Part shown: positions 43,161-55,408 of the stretch, piece by piece
Position numbering within the stretch: position 1 is the first letter of the stretch
Layout of the letters: each line of letters starts with the position of its first letter
DNA from: Phyllostachys edulis
Taxonomy: Eukaryota > Streptophyta > Magnoliopsida > Poales > Poaceae
Assembly (NCBI GenBank): GCA_036346405.1
Contig: CM070568.1
Span: forward strand, 36,800,820-36,864,819
Direction: 5' to 3'
Length of the DNA stretch: 64,000 bases
Made by a program: the position numbers and the translations under genes
The notes under the pieces: generated by a model
What the model was told of the DNA's origin: nothing
Seen by the model: the letters and a program-made list of their open reading frames with translations, nothing else
The model's database searches: none

Positions 43161-45200
43161 TAGATGCCAAATAGCATACACCAATATTGAAGAGTCGGCA
43201 CAATAGTCATGAAGTGTTAAGTTTGCAAGGAAAAGATAAATCCAGTCCATGGAAAGAATATAGTAAGGTAGCTACATATTTAAGGATATGTATGCATGTT
43301 GTTGGACCAAGACTTCAATGCCATGCAAAATGGAGTAAGTGGGGTTCAACTACAACATTTAAAGATTTCAATAGCACTCGAAGAGTAATTTGTGCCAACA
43401 GCAAGATGTACAAGCAAATGGTTTGATTTCTTTCTATTGAGTCCATGTCGAACAAAGTTGATAAAAAGAATACCATGTTTGAGGCCTATTTGGAACGCAA
43501 TATTTTTGCAAGAAACAATGCAATTGTTGTATAGTTCCTTTGGAACTTATGCATTGGAAAAAATACGTTGATAACCCGACACCCATGTTTATGCTAGAGA
43601 TTAGGATGGATTGATGGGCTATAATCCTTTAAGAGGAAGAGCCATGGATCATCCAAGACAAGCTTCCAAGTATTTGGTTATCAACTCGTCCCTATATTAG
43701 TAAATGATGTTTTAGAATAGTATTAGCATATTCTTCATCACAATAATTAGGGGGGGGGGGGTCTCATTTAAGCTACGTCACTGTAGTTGTTTGTTTTATA
43801 GGATGACATAACATAATATTTATATGTTTCTATACATTGATGTATAGACGTTAGAAACAAAATCATGGAAGAAACAAACTTTAACCATCAATTATGTAAA
43901 AAAAATAGCCACACAAGGAGAGATAGAAATGACCACATTAACCAGGGTATAAACAAAAAAAATCTACACGATTTTATTTTGTGTTGGCTCGAGAAACAAT
44001 GTATCATATATAGAATTCAAGTAAAGCCCAAGATGGTTAGATTTTTTTTAGAACACACAAAAGACATGTGTGTCAATCTATTAAAGAAGAAAAGAAATAC
44101 AACAATGCGATGGCAAGCCTGTAAGTAAGTAAGCGTAGTGTACATAGTCTCTAGTCGATAAAAGGTCATGTCTGTGGGTTTTATCGGCCGTAGGGTAGTC
44201 ATGATTCGACTTAGTCGCAGCAGATCTTATGACCATAGGGTAGTTGCGACTTGGATTGGTCGTAGCCTTCCTTGGTCGTTGTAAGTATCATCGACTAGGA
44301 CTATTATCCATAAATATTATAGATAATTAGTTTTATTAATCGAGGATTATTAAATCCTCGTCACATATATTTTAGAAAAGAGTAACTAATAGAGTAAAAA
44401 TAGGGGCAAGCAACTACATGATTCATGCATGATGAAGATTTGTTATGTTTCTAACAACCCCAATACTTATTATGCTCAATGATTTTCTTCTATCAATACG
44501 CATACTTCAATTGTGTTCCTCAAGTTGTATTTTCTTACAAGCTTCTATTGTCATTTCCAATATCTATGTTGTCTTAAAAATCTAATTGGCCTAGAAGATA
44601 CGTAAATATATTCCTAAACATCTAAGTTATATTATTTGATACTATAAACTTTAAAATAAACCAAGTCGCATAAATTCACGGATCACCCGGCTAATTATTA
44701 AATAAAATAGTTTTTATTACATACAACAACTCATACACTATTGGATCGTCTTTTCACGGAGAGAGAGCTAAAATATGTCCCATATCAGCTGACGCCACAC
44801 TGATGCCACACGTATACAATTGTATATGGACTTAGCTAGCTTGCCGAAGTCCGATAAAACTCGGTCACACGGAAGGTACAAAACAACCGGTCGAGCCCGG
44901 CTAGAAATCTACAGCGACCCGGTCTAGCTAGTAGCCACTTCATCGGCCAGTCCCACCCATTCGCAGCGACTGGGTCCAGTATACAGTCACACACACACGC
45001 ACGAGAATGAGAAAAAAAGATTTAGAAAGAGGAGCCGGGTCACCTCGCCTCGCCGGAGAGCACCAGGCAGGCACAGGTTCACCCCGACTCCGACCCCACC
45101 CAACCGACGCAGGCAGGCCCACCGCACCGCAGCCCGGCCCACACGCCCCGCCGCCGTAGAGACACCCGGCCCGGAATATTCCGTCCAGCCGCGTCTCCTT
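43160..45200. other. No gene recognised
   Basis: Mostly AT-rich; a G homopolymer at 43752-43761. From 44740 the DNA becomes GC-richer and leads into the MULE-like element. The frame at 43865-44128 has no recognisable domain. Confidence 0.35.
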
Positions 45201-45225
45201 GTCTCTCAGAATAGTGTAGAGAGTC

Positions 45226-47440
45226 TCCTGTCGCCAGTTTAACTGGCGATAGCATCTCTGTCGCCAATTGAACTGACGATATGGTCCTATATTTTTTTAA
45301 TTTATATTTACAGAATTCAGCCTAAAGATTTAGTGTATTTCATAAAGCTTTTTGGTAATACCTTAGTGTCTGCGTAGTTCGGAATCCGAAATTGGAGAAG
45401 ATAACGAAATGTGAAGTAGAGAATGCGAGATCGGCAACGCAATTTGGAACGCGAGTTCGGCGGCACAATAACACAAATAGCCCCATTCAGAGCAAAATAA
45501 ATAAAAATAATTGGGTTTAGGGTTGCCATGCGCGTTATTATCCCGATTGTATTGTTTGTTGAATCGATTCATTGAGGAAAAGATTACATAATATTTAATA
45601 GTTGAAATATTTGAAAATAGAGATTTAAGCTAGAAATATTTCATAATTTAATTGTGAAATACATGGCACGCCGTGTTAGGTTACATACATTAGAAACACC
45701 AATATACACGAATCAACAAACCGAAATACACATACGATACATGAGCTTCTTTTTGGAATCCGCAAAAAAGGTTGATTGAAACGAAATTGATCAGTCCTGG
45801 CGGTCCATCGGTCCCTTCCCCTTGTCTCTGGACTACCCGTGGCGGTGACCAGTCTAGAAGTCAGCCATGTTCTACGAGACGGGCTGGACGATTGAATGAT
45901 GTTAGGATAGCACAACATAGGGCAAAATTAATAACTAGGATGTATACTGAACATAACTTACCTCTTCGATCCGGACTGCGCCCGGGCGATAAGGAGCGCT
46001 AGGACGGTCGCCGGTCTCACTAGCATGAGCCTTCCCTTTGTGCGCCGCGTGGTCAGCCCGATCGTACTTAGCTTTCTATTCGGGGGTCATCTACCAGTAC
46101 CACCACCCTACTCTTCAGGGTTCCTCTGGTGCCTTTTCAATAGGGTCGGGTACGTGAGGTGCATACATTGTAAATACTACAAAACATTCGACACATCTAA
46201 TTAATTCAATTATTGCACGATTAGCGACACATGGGGAACTGATATGCACACAAATGGAAACAAAAATTAGGTTCACAATATTTTAATTCATCTCTACATA
46301 CCCCTATGTACCTACTCTGGATTTTTAAGAGGTGTTTTGCTATTTTCCTAGCTTAATTTTTTCCTGCATTAACAGAATATTTAACGTGCACAAATAGAAA
46401 TCAAAATTAAGTTGAGATTATTTTTATTAAGCTCTACATACCCTATTAAGCCACTCTGCAATTTTTATAGATTTTTTATAGGTACCCTGCTACTTTCCTT
46501 GTTTACAAAGTGTCTTCAGTATTTTAAAAAATTTACTGTGTACAAATAGAAACAAAAAAAATTAAGTTCACAATAATTTAATTTAGCTCTACATACCCTG
46601 TGTACCTACTATAGATTTCTTAGAGATTTTTTAGAGGCGTCTTGCTATTTTCCTAGTTTTAAAACTATTTTTGGCATTAACAAAATATTTATTGTGCACA
46701 AATGGAAACCAAAATTATATTGAGATTATTTTGATTAAGCTCTACAAACCCTATTTGGATACTATGAAAAATTTTACAGATTTTTAATAGGTATATTGTT
46801 ATTTTTATAGGTGTCTTCCTATTTTCCTAGTTTAAAAAGTATTTTCTTCATTGACAAAAATATTTACCGTGTAAAAATAAAAACCTACAAAATTTTCGTA
46901 GTATTTTTTGCTGATTTGTTCTAAATCGTACGAGTACTGCAACATAAATAATATCTATAAGACGAACTAAACAATACACAATTAAAATGATCTACTATAT
47001 CAAACAGCTATAGAGCTAAAATGATGTACTACATCAAACTGCAATACAACTAAAATTATCTAATCCATTGAATTTTATGTCGCTATTTTTATTTGTTGAC
47101 CTACAAGGATTTGAATTTTGATACAAATTTGCAAAAACATTTACCTGAAAAATGGACTACCAGATCTGCTGCTCCGTCTCTCTCTCTCCCCCGCTACGAA
47201 CCGGCAGGCTTCGCTACGTCTCTTCTACCCTCCCCTCCTCTCTTTTATCTTTTTTTTTCTGGAATTAAAATGACTTTTTCACTGAATTTTGGGGTTTACA
47301 GGGAACCCATTTACTGTCGCTAGTTTAACTGGAGAATTGCACACTATTCAATGCAAATCGTCAGTTCAAATTGCGACTGACCGTTGGAATGGCGACAGAC
47401 AGTAAATAAGTTCCTGTCGTCAATTAAAATAGTGAAATAA
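45226..47440. mobile_element. MULE-like element next to the GRAS gene
   Basis: Left end (45228-45290) has CTGTCGCCAGTTTAACTGGCG and a second similar palindrome. The right end (47318-47430) has inverted counterparts, and its pyrimidine-rich inner part (47160-47260) matches 1170-1225. A minus-strand exon-like piece at about 45985-46100 (KYDRADHAAHKGKAHASETG, donor GAG|GTAAGT) is the only coding trace. Between 46160 and 47060 a motif AATTAAGTT(C/G)A-TTTTAATT-AGCTCTACATACCC recurs about four times. Exact borders and target duplication not determined. Confidence 0.5.
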
Positions 47441-47521
47441 TGATAGAAGCATGTCAGGGTTCCAAATGATGATAAACATATATTTTTGTAAAAAAAAAGT
47501 TCGACTTTTTTAAAGTTTTTT

Positions 47522-47582
47522 TAAAATCCTCTCTCATCCCTTCCCCATCTCTCTCTCTCCCCCATCTCTCTCTCTCCCCTTG
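47522..47582 (+). repeat. CT-rich tract upstream of the GRAS start
   Basis: CCCATCTCTCTCTCTCCCC is present twice in tandem. Pyrimidine patches of this kind are common in plant 5' leader regions; it probably lies in the GRAS 5' untranslated region. Confidence 0.5.
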
Positions 47583-47708
47583 CCCCGGTGGTCAACAATC
47601 CAAATCTCACCTCCGTTCTCCTCCTTCCTCGAACCTTCCGTTCCCCACCTCTACAAAACCACAAAACCCTCCTACGCTTGCCCACTCGTCTCCCCTCCCC
47701 TCGCCGCC

Positions 47709-49856
47709 ATGGGCTCCTCCTCCCACCTCCCCGCCGTCCCCGGCGCCGGCGACGACGCTGATCCCTCGCTCTTCTTCTACCTCTCCGACCTCACCCCAGC
47801 CTCCCCCTCCGCCTACCTCGACCTCCCGCCCACGCCGCACCAAGAGCAGCCCGGCGGCGGGTCGCCGTCGTCTTCCGCGACGGAGGACCTCGTCCTGCCC
47901 TTCATCTCCCGCATGCTCATGGAGGAGGACATCGACGACAAGTTCTTCTACGACTACCCCGACCACCCCGCGCTCCTCCAGGCGCAGCAGCCCTTCCTCG
48001 ACATCCTCTCCGACCCGTCCTCCCAGTCCAACTCCTCCGACAGCAACAGCAACAACAACCACCTCTCCCCCTCCGACGCCTCTGTTTCCACCGCCGCCGC
48101 CGTCAACTCCTACGACCCAGCCCGGTTCACGAGCATCGACCCCGACCCGGCCGCCTTCTTCGGCGGCGGCGCCAACTCCGACTTCATGAGCTCCGCCTTC
48201 CTCAAGGGCATGGAGGAGGCCAACAAGTTCCTGCCCAGCGAGGACAAGCTCGTCATCGACCTCGAGGCTTCCTCGGGGGAGTTCCTCAGGGGCGTCGAGG
48301 AGGCCAAGAAGTTCCTGCCCAGCGAGGACAAGTTGCTGATTGGGTTCAACGGCGTCTCTGCCCCCGCAGCGGCGCCCGCGGCATTGGTGAGCGTCAAAAA
48401 GGAGGCGGTGGATGCGGTGGTGGTCGCTGCTGCCGGCGGCGGCCGGGGCCGCAAGAACCCGTACGATGACGAGGAGCTGGAGCTGGAGGGCGGCAGGAGC
48501 AGCAAGCAGACCGCGGTGCAGGGGGACGACGTCGCCGCGCAGGACATGTTCCACGAGGTGATGATGCCCACCCAAGAGATGTGCGTCTTGCAGATGCAGA
48601 ACCTGCGGCTCGCCATGGAGAAGGAGGCGGCCAGCAACGAGGCCAGCGGCGGTGGGAAGGGTGGGAACGGAAAGGCGAGGGGCCGGCGGGGCGGCAAGGA
48701 CGTGGTGGACCTGCGCACGCTGCTCATCCACTGCGCGCAGGCCGTGGCCACGGACGACCGCCGCAGCGCCATGGAGCTGCTGAAGCAGATCAAGCAGCAC
48801 GCGCTCCCAAGGGGTGACGCTGCGCAGCGCCTCGCGCATTGCTTGGCCGAGGGCCTGCAGGCGCGGCTGGTGGGCACGGGCAGCCTGGTGCACGAGTCGC
48901 TCATGGCGAAGCGCACCTCGGCCGTGGACATACTCCAAGCGTACCAGCTGTACATGGCAGCCATCTGCTTCAAGAAGGTGTCCTTCATATTCTCAAATCA
49001 TACCATCTACAATGCCTCCCTGGGGAAGAAGAAGATACATATCATCGATTACGGTATACAGTACGGGTTCCAGTGGCCGTGCTTTCTGAAAAAGATATCA
49101 GGTAGGGAGGGCGGGCCACCGGAGGTGAGGATCACTGGCATTGACCTCCCCCAGCCTGGGTTCCGCCCAACCCAGCGCATTGAGGAGACAGGGCGCCGGC
49201 TCAGTAACTATGCCCGTGAGTTTGATGTGCCATTCAAGTACCATGCCATCGCGGCGGCTAAGATGGAGTCGGTCCGCAAAGAGGATCTGAATATTGATCC
49301 CGACGAGGTGCTCATCGTGAACTGCCAGTGTCAATTCAAGAACTTGATGGATGAGAGTGTGGTGATTGACAGCCCAAGGGATATTGTGCTCAATAACATC
49401 CGGAAGATGCAGCCGCATGCATTCATACATGCAATAGTGAATGGCTCGTTCAGTGCACCATTCTTCGTGACACGGTTCCGGGAGGCTCTGTTCTATTACT
49501 CAGCCATGTTTGATATTCTGGACACGACCACCCCAAGGGAAAGCGAACAGAGGATGCTGATTGAGCAGAACATCTTTGGGCGGTCTGCCTTGAATGTCAT
49601 CGCATGCGAGGGTACAGATAGGGTGGAGCGCCCTGAGACATATAAGCAATGGCAGGTGCGGAATCAGCGGGCAGGCTTGAAGCAGCTGCCATTGAACCCA
49701 GATATCGTTCAGGTAGTGCGGGACAAAGTCAAGCGTTGCTACCACAAGGACTTTGTGATCGATGTAGATCACCAATGGCTCTTGCAGGGATGGAAGGGGC
49801 GCATCCTCTACGCCATCTCTACATGGGTGGCAAACGACGCTAGCTCTTATTTTTAG
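47709..49856 (+). CDS. GRAS transcription regulator, LISCL group (SCL14/SCL33-like)
   Basis: Intronless, 715 residues. I start at 47709 because GCCGCCATGGG is a strong plant context; an in-frame ATG at 47580 would add 43 unlike residues. The divergent N-terminus has acidic and Ser/Asn-rich parts and a 28-residue tandem repeat (F164-xKGMEEANKFLPSEDKL, again at F192). The region before GRAS has RKNPYDDEELELEGGRSSK, usual for the LISCL group. The GRAS domain runs from about D334: DLRTLLIHCAQAV (leucine repeat I), IHIIDYG (VHIID motif, 443-449), PFKYHAIA (PFYRE region, 508), RVER (638-641) and a complete SAW end with W690, W695 and W706. Length and motifs are normal, so it looks functional. The group acts as nuclear transcription co-regulators in stress and detoxification responses; the role here is inferred. 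Confidence 0.95.
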   Translation: MGSSSHLPAVPGAGDDADPSLFFYLSDLTPASPSAYLDLPPTPHQEQPGGGSPSSSATEDLVLPFISRMLMEEDIDDKFFYDYPDHPALLQAQQPFLDILSDPSSQSNSSDSNSNNNHLSPSDASVSTAAAVNSYDPARFTSIDPDPAAFFGGGANSDFMSSAFLKGMEEANKFLPSEDKLVIDLEASSGEFLRGVEEAKKFLPSEDKLLIGFNGVSAPAAAPAALVSVKKEAVDAVVVAAAGGGRGRKNPYDDEELELEGGRSSKQTAVQGDDVAAQDMFHEVMMPTQEMCVLQMQNLRLAMEKEAASNEASGGGKGGNGKARGRRGGKDVVDLRTLLIHCAQAVATDDRRSAMELLKQIKQHALPRGDAAQRLAHCLAEGLQARLVGTGSLVHESLMAKRTSAVDILQAYQLYMAAICFKKVSFIFSNHTIYNASLGKKKIHIIDYGIQYGFQWPCFLKKISGREGGPPEVRITGIDLPQPGFRPTQRIEETGRRLSNYAREFDVPFKYHAIAAAKMESVRKEDLNIDPDEVLIVNCQCQFKNLMDESVVIDSPRDIVLNNIRKMQPHAFIHAIVNGSFSAPFFVTRFREALFYYSAMFDILDTTTPRESEQRMLIEQNIFGRSALNVIACEGTDRVERPETYKQWQVRNQRAGLKQLPLNPDIVQVVRDKVKRCYHKDFVIDVDHQWLLQGWKGRILYAISTWVANDASSYF

Positions 49857-50110
49857 TTGTTTTTTTTACTTGGCTACAAATATAGATTTAGGTATTTCAA
49901 TAAATGTGACTAGTGGCTGTATGTTATGTATGAAGATCCATGGCCTAGCTAGTAGCCCTGGTTCGGCGGACTCAAATGACTTGAGGTACGTCTATCTAGA
50001 ATTCGATGTTTACTTGTGATTTCAATGGTTAGGTTATTCTAATCATGAGAACTAATTTATGCAGTGCAGGTTATGAGGAAGACGGGTAGCCCAAGATGTA
50101 CGAATCAAAA
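49857..50110 (+). promoter_or_regulatory. GRAS 3' untranslated region with a possible intron
   Basis: AATAAA at 49899-49904 follows the stop closely. Further on, GAG|GTACGT (donor at about 49986) and TTATGCAGTGCAG (acceptor near 50069) would frame an 84-bp intron in the 3' leader. If used, it lies more than 55 nt after the stop and could matter for mRNA surveillance. Confidence 0.35.
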
Positions 50111-51372
50111 GATAGCTGGCATGTAGAAATCCATGGTTTAATGTAATGTGAATTAGATGTTTATGCAGTCATGTTGCTGCTTAATGCTATGTAGAATTTA
50201 GGCTTAGGTCCTGGTCTGGATGTTGTTTGCTGCAGCATCATATCACCTGTGCTTGTGATCAATCCAGTCAGTTGATCCGGTTGTAATTGACACTAGTTAC
50301 TCTGCACTGTGGTAGACAGTAACATTGTCTGAAATTATGATGAACCCTGGGCTTGGCTAGTCTATACTGTTCTGTAAATGAGAGCTATCTTTTCAGATGT
50401 CATGTTTGATTCATTCATGATTCATGTTGTGACTGAACCAAATATTTTTGCCTACATATTTGGGCTTGATGTGATTCGAGACAATGAGATATCTTATGAA
50501 TTGCTGACATGGCTAGCATAAGATTCTTGGAATTGTTCAGTAACCAAACCGGACCTATTGTCCAGACTCCAGAGTTGATGTGCATTGTGTACATCTGCTT
50601 CATGAAAGACAAGAAGGAAAAAGAATCAGGATGTTATTATCTATTTTGCAGACAAGACAACTAACTTTGCAAGTTGAGATTGTTTAGCACATATCATCCG
50701 ATCAATTGACATAGCTCTGACCTGCTATGGATTCAGCAAAGCAAGTTACCGTTTTTTTGTGTGCGCGCGCTATCCTGGGAGGCAGGTGATTATGAGTTTA
50801 GGACCTTTTGTTTTACCCATATAGAAAATGGACATTGAGTGATACTACTGCTACTTTGCCATCCTAATAATTGGAGGAGATATGTGCTTTTTAGCCTCTA
50901 TTAGCTGATTTGTGATGATTCCATGTATCCATGATATAATTGCACCGATCGTCCCAACACCATCTTACATCAGTTGTGGGGGCAAAAGGGTCTTCCGAGT
51001 AACTGTCATACACAGCTTATATTAGAACCTGATAAAAGTTGCATAGCAGATTCAGTAGTAGTAATACATGAAGAGCATCCGGTGTAAGGTTTCTTGCACC
51101 ATATAACTGATGATACCATCTATATCAGATACAGGCGTAATCAAAAGCCTCGCGTTAGTAACTGCTGCACCTGAACCCAATCCTAGAAAATGCAGCACAA
51201 AATTATGATAATATTTTCTAGCACATGGCGCCGAGGCAGTGATACCCAAAATAAGCCAGGTAAAGATCAAGGAATGCTAAAAAAACATGAGTAGCATGGC
51301 ACATTCAAAGTACCTGTCGCTGATTCCGGAAAAGACAAAGGCAAAAGATGATTTGACCGCAAGACAAGTTGA
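50110..51372. other. No gene recognised
   Basis: Unique-looking DNA downstream of the GRAS gene. No domain, repeat or complete element was seen. Confidence 0.4.
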
Positions 51373-51728
51373 GAACTTTTTTTATTAATTAACTTTTTTT
51401 GAATTTTATTTTAAAGTTAACATCCGACGCACTTTATTTCTAATTCTGACTTTTTTAGTCACGTTATGGGTGGTGGCGTGACAAAACAACACTGTCACGT
51501 GTCAAGATAAGTCCCAAAAATAGCACTTTTTGTCACGCCACTGATTGTGACGTGACCAAATAACACTGGCTTGACAAGAGTTTGACCAGAAATGAGCCGG
51601 CGTGATAGTGTTATTTTGTCACGTCACGGGTGGTGGCGTGACCAAAGGGGTCAGAATTGGAAATAAAGTGCGCCGGAGGTTAACTTTAAAATAAAATTCA
51701 AAAAAAGGTTAATTAATTAAAAAAATTC
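51373..51728. mobile_element. Mutator-type MITE, copy D
   Basis: Exact 9-bp duplication ACAAGTTGA (51364-51372, 51729-51737). Ends GAACTTTTTTTATTAATTAA and TTAATTAAAAAAATTC. Same internal GTGGCGTGAC palindromes as copies A to C. Confidence 0.9.
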
Positions 51729-52284
51729 ACAAGTTGAGCAACATGTTGGAAATGGGACAATATTTTAATTCCAGATTTTATTACGAGGTAAAGATCACAA
51801 ATAACTAGTGATGCATAAATCGATACTAACAGCAGGCCACTCATTACACTTTTAAACACACTCAATATCATGATTATAACAGGATATACTGGTCGTACAT
51901 ACAACTTATAGTATACGTCGATGAAGAACATGAAGCAGTGCAGTAAACGGTCACGCAGATGCGCTGTCTAGAAACCTTATTGCCGTCCCGTGCAGGTGAA
52001 CTCTGAGACAATGGTTTGGAGATACCGCTCACCTTCCTACCCGGTGCACGCCGAGGAGAAGAGACGGCTTGATTTAAAATAGCACAAGAGGACAGAGAGA
52101 AAGAAGAAGAATTCTTGGAATCGAAAAGATCACTTTTGCTCTGGACCTCTTGAAAATTTTTTAAGGGTCGAGTCAATTACTCTCTAGTAACTGCACAATA
52201 AAGCACACATTAGAACACTGGTAACTGCTAATTAAAAACCAATTAATGGTAATTAAGCAGAATTTATCATATCCTAATTACACG

Positions 52285-52560
52285 TTGGTCTTCAGTTTTG
52301 ACCACATTCTTCGAGGGAGGTCTAAGAGGATCTCCCGAAGAGGTCCAAGAGAAACCTCCAAAGGAGGTCCAATGGGACCATAGTGTTCCGATCACACTCT
52401 CTTGGAGTGACCTAGTGAAGGTCCAAAAGATCTCTTGAAGAGGTCCAAGGAGACCACAGTGTACCGACCACACTATCTTGGAGTGATCCAAGAGAGATCC
52501 AAAAGATCTCTTGGAGGTCTAAGAGAATCTCTACACTCTAATGGAGGTCTAAGAGGATCT
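52285..52560. repeat. GAGGTCCAA-rich repeat fragment
   Basis: GAGGTCC(A/T)A-type motifs recur. A unit of about 76 bp (starting near 52364 and 52440) is duplicated in tandem. The same style of motif fills 61070-61340, so both probably derive from one LTR family. Confidence 0.5.
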
Positions 52561-55217
52561 CAGTCACAAGTCACGCAATTGCCACGTGAATAAACACGCG
52601 CACGTGCGTATATGCGTGTGTGTTATTTTAGCTATAGTCCTTCTCATATCACCTCATGACATGTATCAAGGGGCGGCAAGGACTCCACCTTATAAATTGC
52701 TCTCCTATCACTTAGCTAAGCAGTATGAGACTAAATCATACATCATTTAGAATTTAAGAATGTATGAGTCTTTACAAATAAGGCCCGATTCTAACACAAC
52801 AAGCTAAGAAACGGATGAGCATCGAACGAATCTTTGTGTAATCCAAACATAAATTACTGGGGATGTGATCTTGTGTGGTATGCCCAGTAGTGATTTGGGT
52901 AATCAAAACGAATATAATAGCATACGAGATTACAGTAACTGGGACAGAAGATGAGCTGACCCTGACCTGAAGAAGATATTAAAATGGCTGACAGGAGCAA
53001 TGCTTTTGTACAATAATGTTACTCATCTGAGCAGATGGAGATGTGTCGAAGTTTGTCCAGACAGACTTCCTCTGCAAGAATACAACAATTTCTTCGTTCT
53101 AGAAGTAGACCTCTGGCTAATTACAATGGTTAAACTCACAAGGTCGGTGTCTAAACAAAACTAAAAAAAGAGGCTCGAACTTCCCATATACAAATGCGAC
53201 ATGAGAGATGTCTATCTAAGAAAGAACGCAGAAGCCATGATAAGGTGTTCACGACTACTTTATAAACAGGATGACTGGTTTCCAACATTCAGACATGTTA
53301 GAAATTTATCGGAGACACCCAAAGCCTCACGGATTCCCACTAAACGCCCCTTGAACTCTTCAGAGCAAGAGATTCAGAATGGCTCGGTGGTTTATTGATC
53401 TCAACTGCTTGCCTAATCCAGTGCACAGGTAGAGGAGGTCAGTGCTTACAACAGCCTAGTTACCATCGTCCGTACGGACATCATCTCGCTGACCAAATCC
53501 GGATCCGACGGCAGGATCTAGCTCCCAGCCGAAGGTACCAACGGTGATCTTGGCCACCATTTCGGCACACATGGGCTTCGATATGGGCCAAAATGGGCTG
53601 CTCCGGTGTTAGTCCCCTTGTACGTAAAGCCCACGGCCCAATACGTCGGTTGCTTCGGCCTGTTGGGCCTATTTGACCGGTGAATCGGTGGTCTCAGTGA
53701 AATATCGCTTTGGGCCGACTGTCAAGTGTTCTTGCGCTGGAGCTCGCCTTCTCTCGAGAATTTCGCGACCATTCCTACAAGACAGATGGCGAATTAGATT
53801 AGATCCAGTCGCTAGATCCTTGGGCAGAATCTACACCGTGCATCGGCAGCGGTGGTTGTGCACATGTGATGCCAAGTTCATATAAGACAGTTGGTCAGTT
53901 TTGTCTCCTCTTCCTGACCAGGCCTATTTCAACCGCAATACGCTGCTGATTAACATCTAGACTAGATACTCCATGACCTTGACCAGCTGATTCAAGTGTT
54001 TGAACCTTAATTTGCCCCTATTTGCCGTATCTAAGGCTCGTTCATGTCCTGCTGCTAACTGAGAATCGATTACTGCACATGGCTCCACTTGTTGCATCTA
54101 CTGGCTCACATGCTAATGCATGATGGCTTCAGATTAACAAAATGCAAAAGGCTACACGACTCAGCACCAAGGTCATCAGAATCACGATCATGTATCAGAT
54201 GGGAGATTCTTTAGCAGGATCGCAAATCGTAGGATCGATGTAGCATATAAGATCCTACCTGATTCTACCAAAGATTCTTTTAAAAAAATCTACCTTGTGT
54301 TCTGACACCTCTACATTTTTAAAACTATACTTTTAAAAACATTTATTTACCAAAATGTAGCGTAAAGAAAATATCATTTGTTACTTATGCAAAGTATAAT
54401 GGGCATGAAGAAATCAAAAGTAAAAATTTACAATGAAATGGACATATACAAATAATTGTTTTTATAATAAATTACTAGAATCGGATATGATCGTATGAAA
54501 ATTTTGATCACGATCCTACAATTTTTTTTGTTAGAATCATAATAATATTAAGATCCTACCAAATTAAAACTCTACCGTAGAATCAGATCAGTCCAACCAA
54601 TCTGATTCATAGAAACGGAGTATCGTATGACTAGAATCGAGATTCCGATAACCTTCCTCGACACCCTCTCTCACACCCTCTCTCTCTCTCTGCTTATCAC
54701 CTCCTGTCGCTGCTGGTATGCATGTACCGTATTTAGCATGCACATAGTTTGTAAGTACAATTTAAGATACACATCTGCGTATCTATCTTTCGGCTACATG
54801 TCGGCACATTGATCGATTTTTAATGGACGTAATTAACCGTCAAGGCACGTCCGGCATGACGCATCCACGCCGTGGTCAGGACACGTGTCAAACACTCGTG
54901 CGTTTGACCGGCCGGTATGTGCGCGCGATGTTAATTTGCTCGCTCATGTGGCTAGAAGTGAGTGGCAACACAAGTGGTTCTTGTCATAAACTAACTATGG
55001 CCATCAACATAGCTGAATCTAAGCTTATCTGACGATCGCATGGCCGACAGTGCAGTCAGAGCAATGTATCATCTCCTTAGTTGGCATCTCTCGATCTTAA
55101 CCGTTTGATTTCTTGTTTGTCGTTTGCAGCATAAAGTGTTCATCATCCGTTCGTGAATAAAAGCGTTTACCTTTGCAGCACAGAATTAAATGATATCAAT
55201 AGACCTGTCATCAAGAG
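52561..55217. other. No gene recognised
   Basis: The part at 53430-53900 is richer in GC and contains several GGCCCA/TGGGCC strings, which are common in plant promoters, but no associated coding region was found. 54190-54650 repeats AGAATC/GATTCT motifs and could be a degenerate DNA element. Confidence 0.35.
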
Positions 55218-55225
55218 AGCACTTC

Positions 55226-55400
55226 CCAGGGCAGATCTAGGCCTTAGGCTAGGTGGGCTATAGTCCGAGACCTGAAAATCTTATCAGTGATAAAGCCTAT
55301 AAAAATCTCTTGAAAGATCACCAGACATTTGAGTTCGGTCCAAGAACAACTGGCTCGGCCCAAGGCTAGGGCCGTGACTGGCTCCACCCCTAACTGCCTG
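55226..55400. mobile_element. Short hAT-like MITE
   Basis: 8-bp duplication AGCACTTC (55218-55225, 55401-55408). Ends CCAGGGCAGATCTAGG and GGCTCCACCCCTAACTGCC are roughly inverted. The 175-bp interior has no gene; an open frame across it is fortuitous. Confidence 0.6.
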
Positions 55401-55408
55401 AGCACTTC

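Noticed and set aside
47580..47708. Upstream in-frame ATG as the GRAS start
   Set aside because: Poor sequence context, a C-rich leader and unlike residues; the ATG at 47709 has a strong context and gives the usual LISCL N-terminus.
47607..48938. 443-residue open frame antisense to the GRAS gene
   Set aside because: It is the shadow of a GC-rich coding exon; the plus strand has clear GRAS motifs and the antisense protein has only low-complexity composition.
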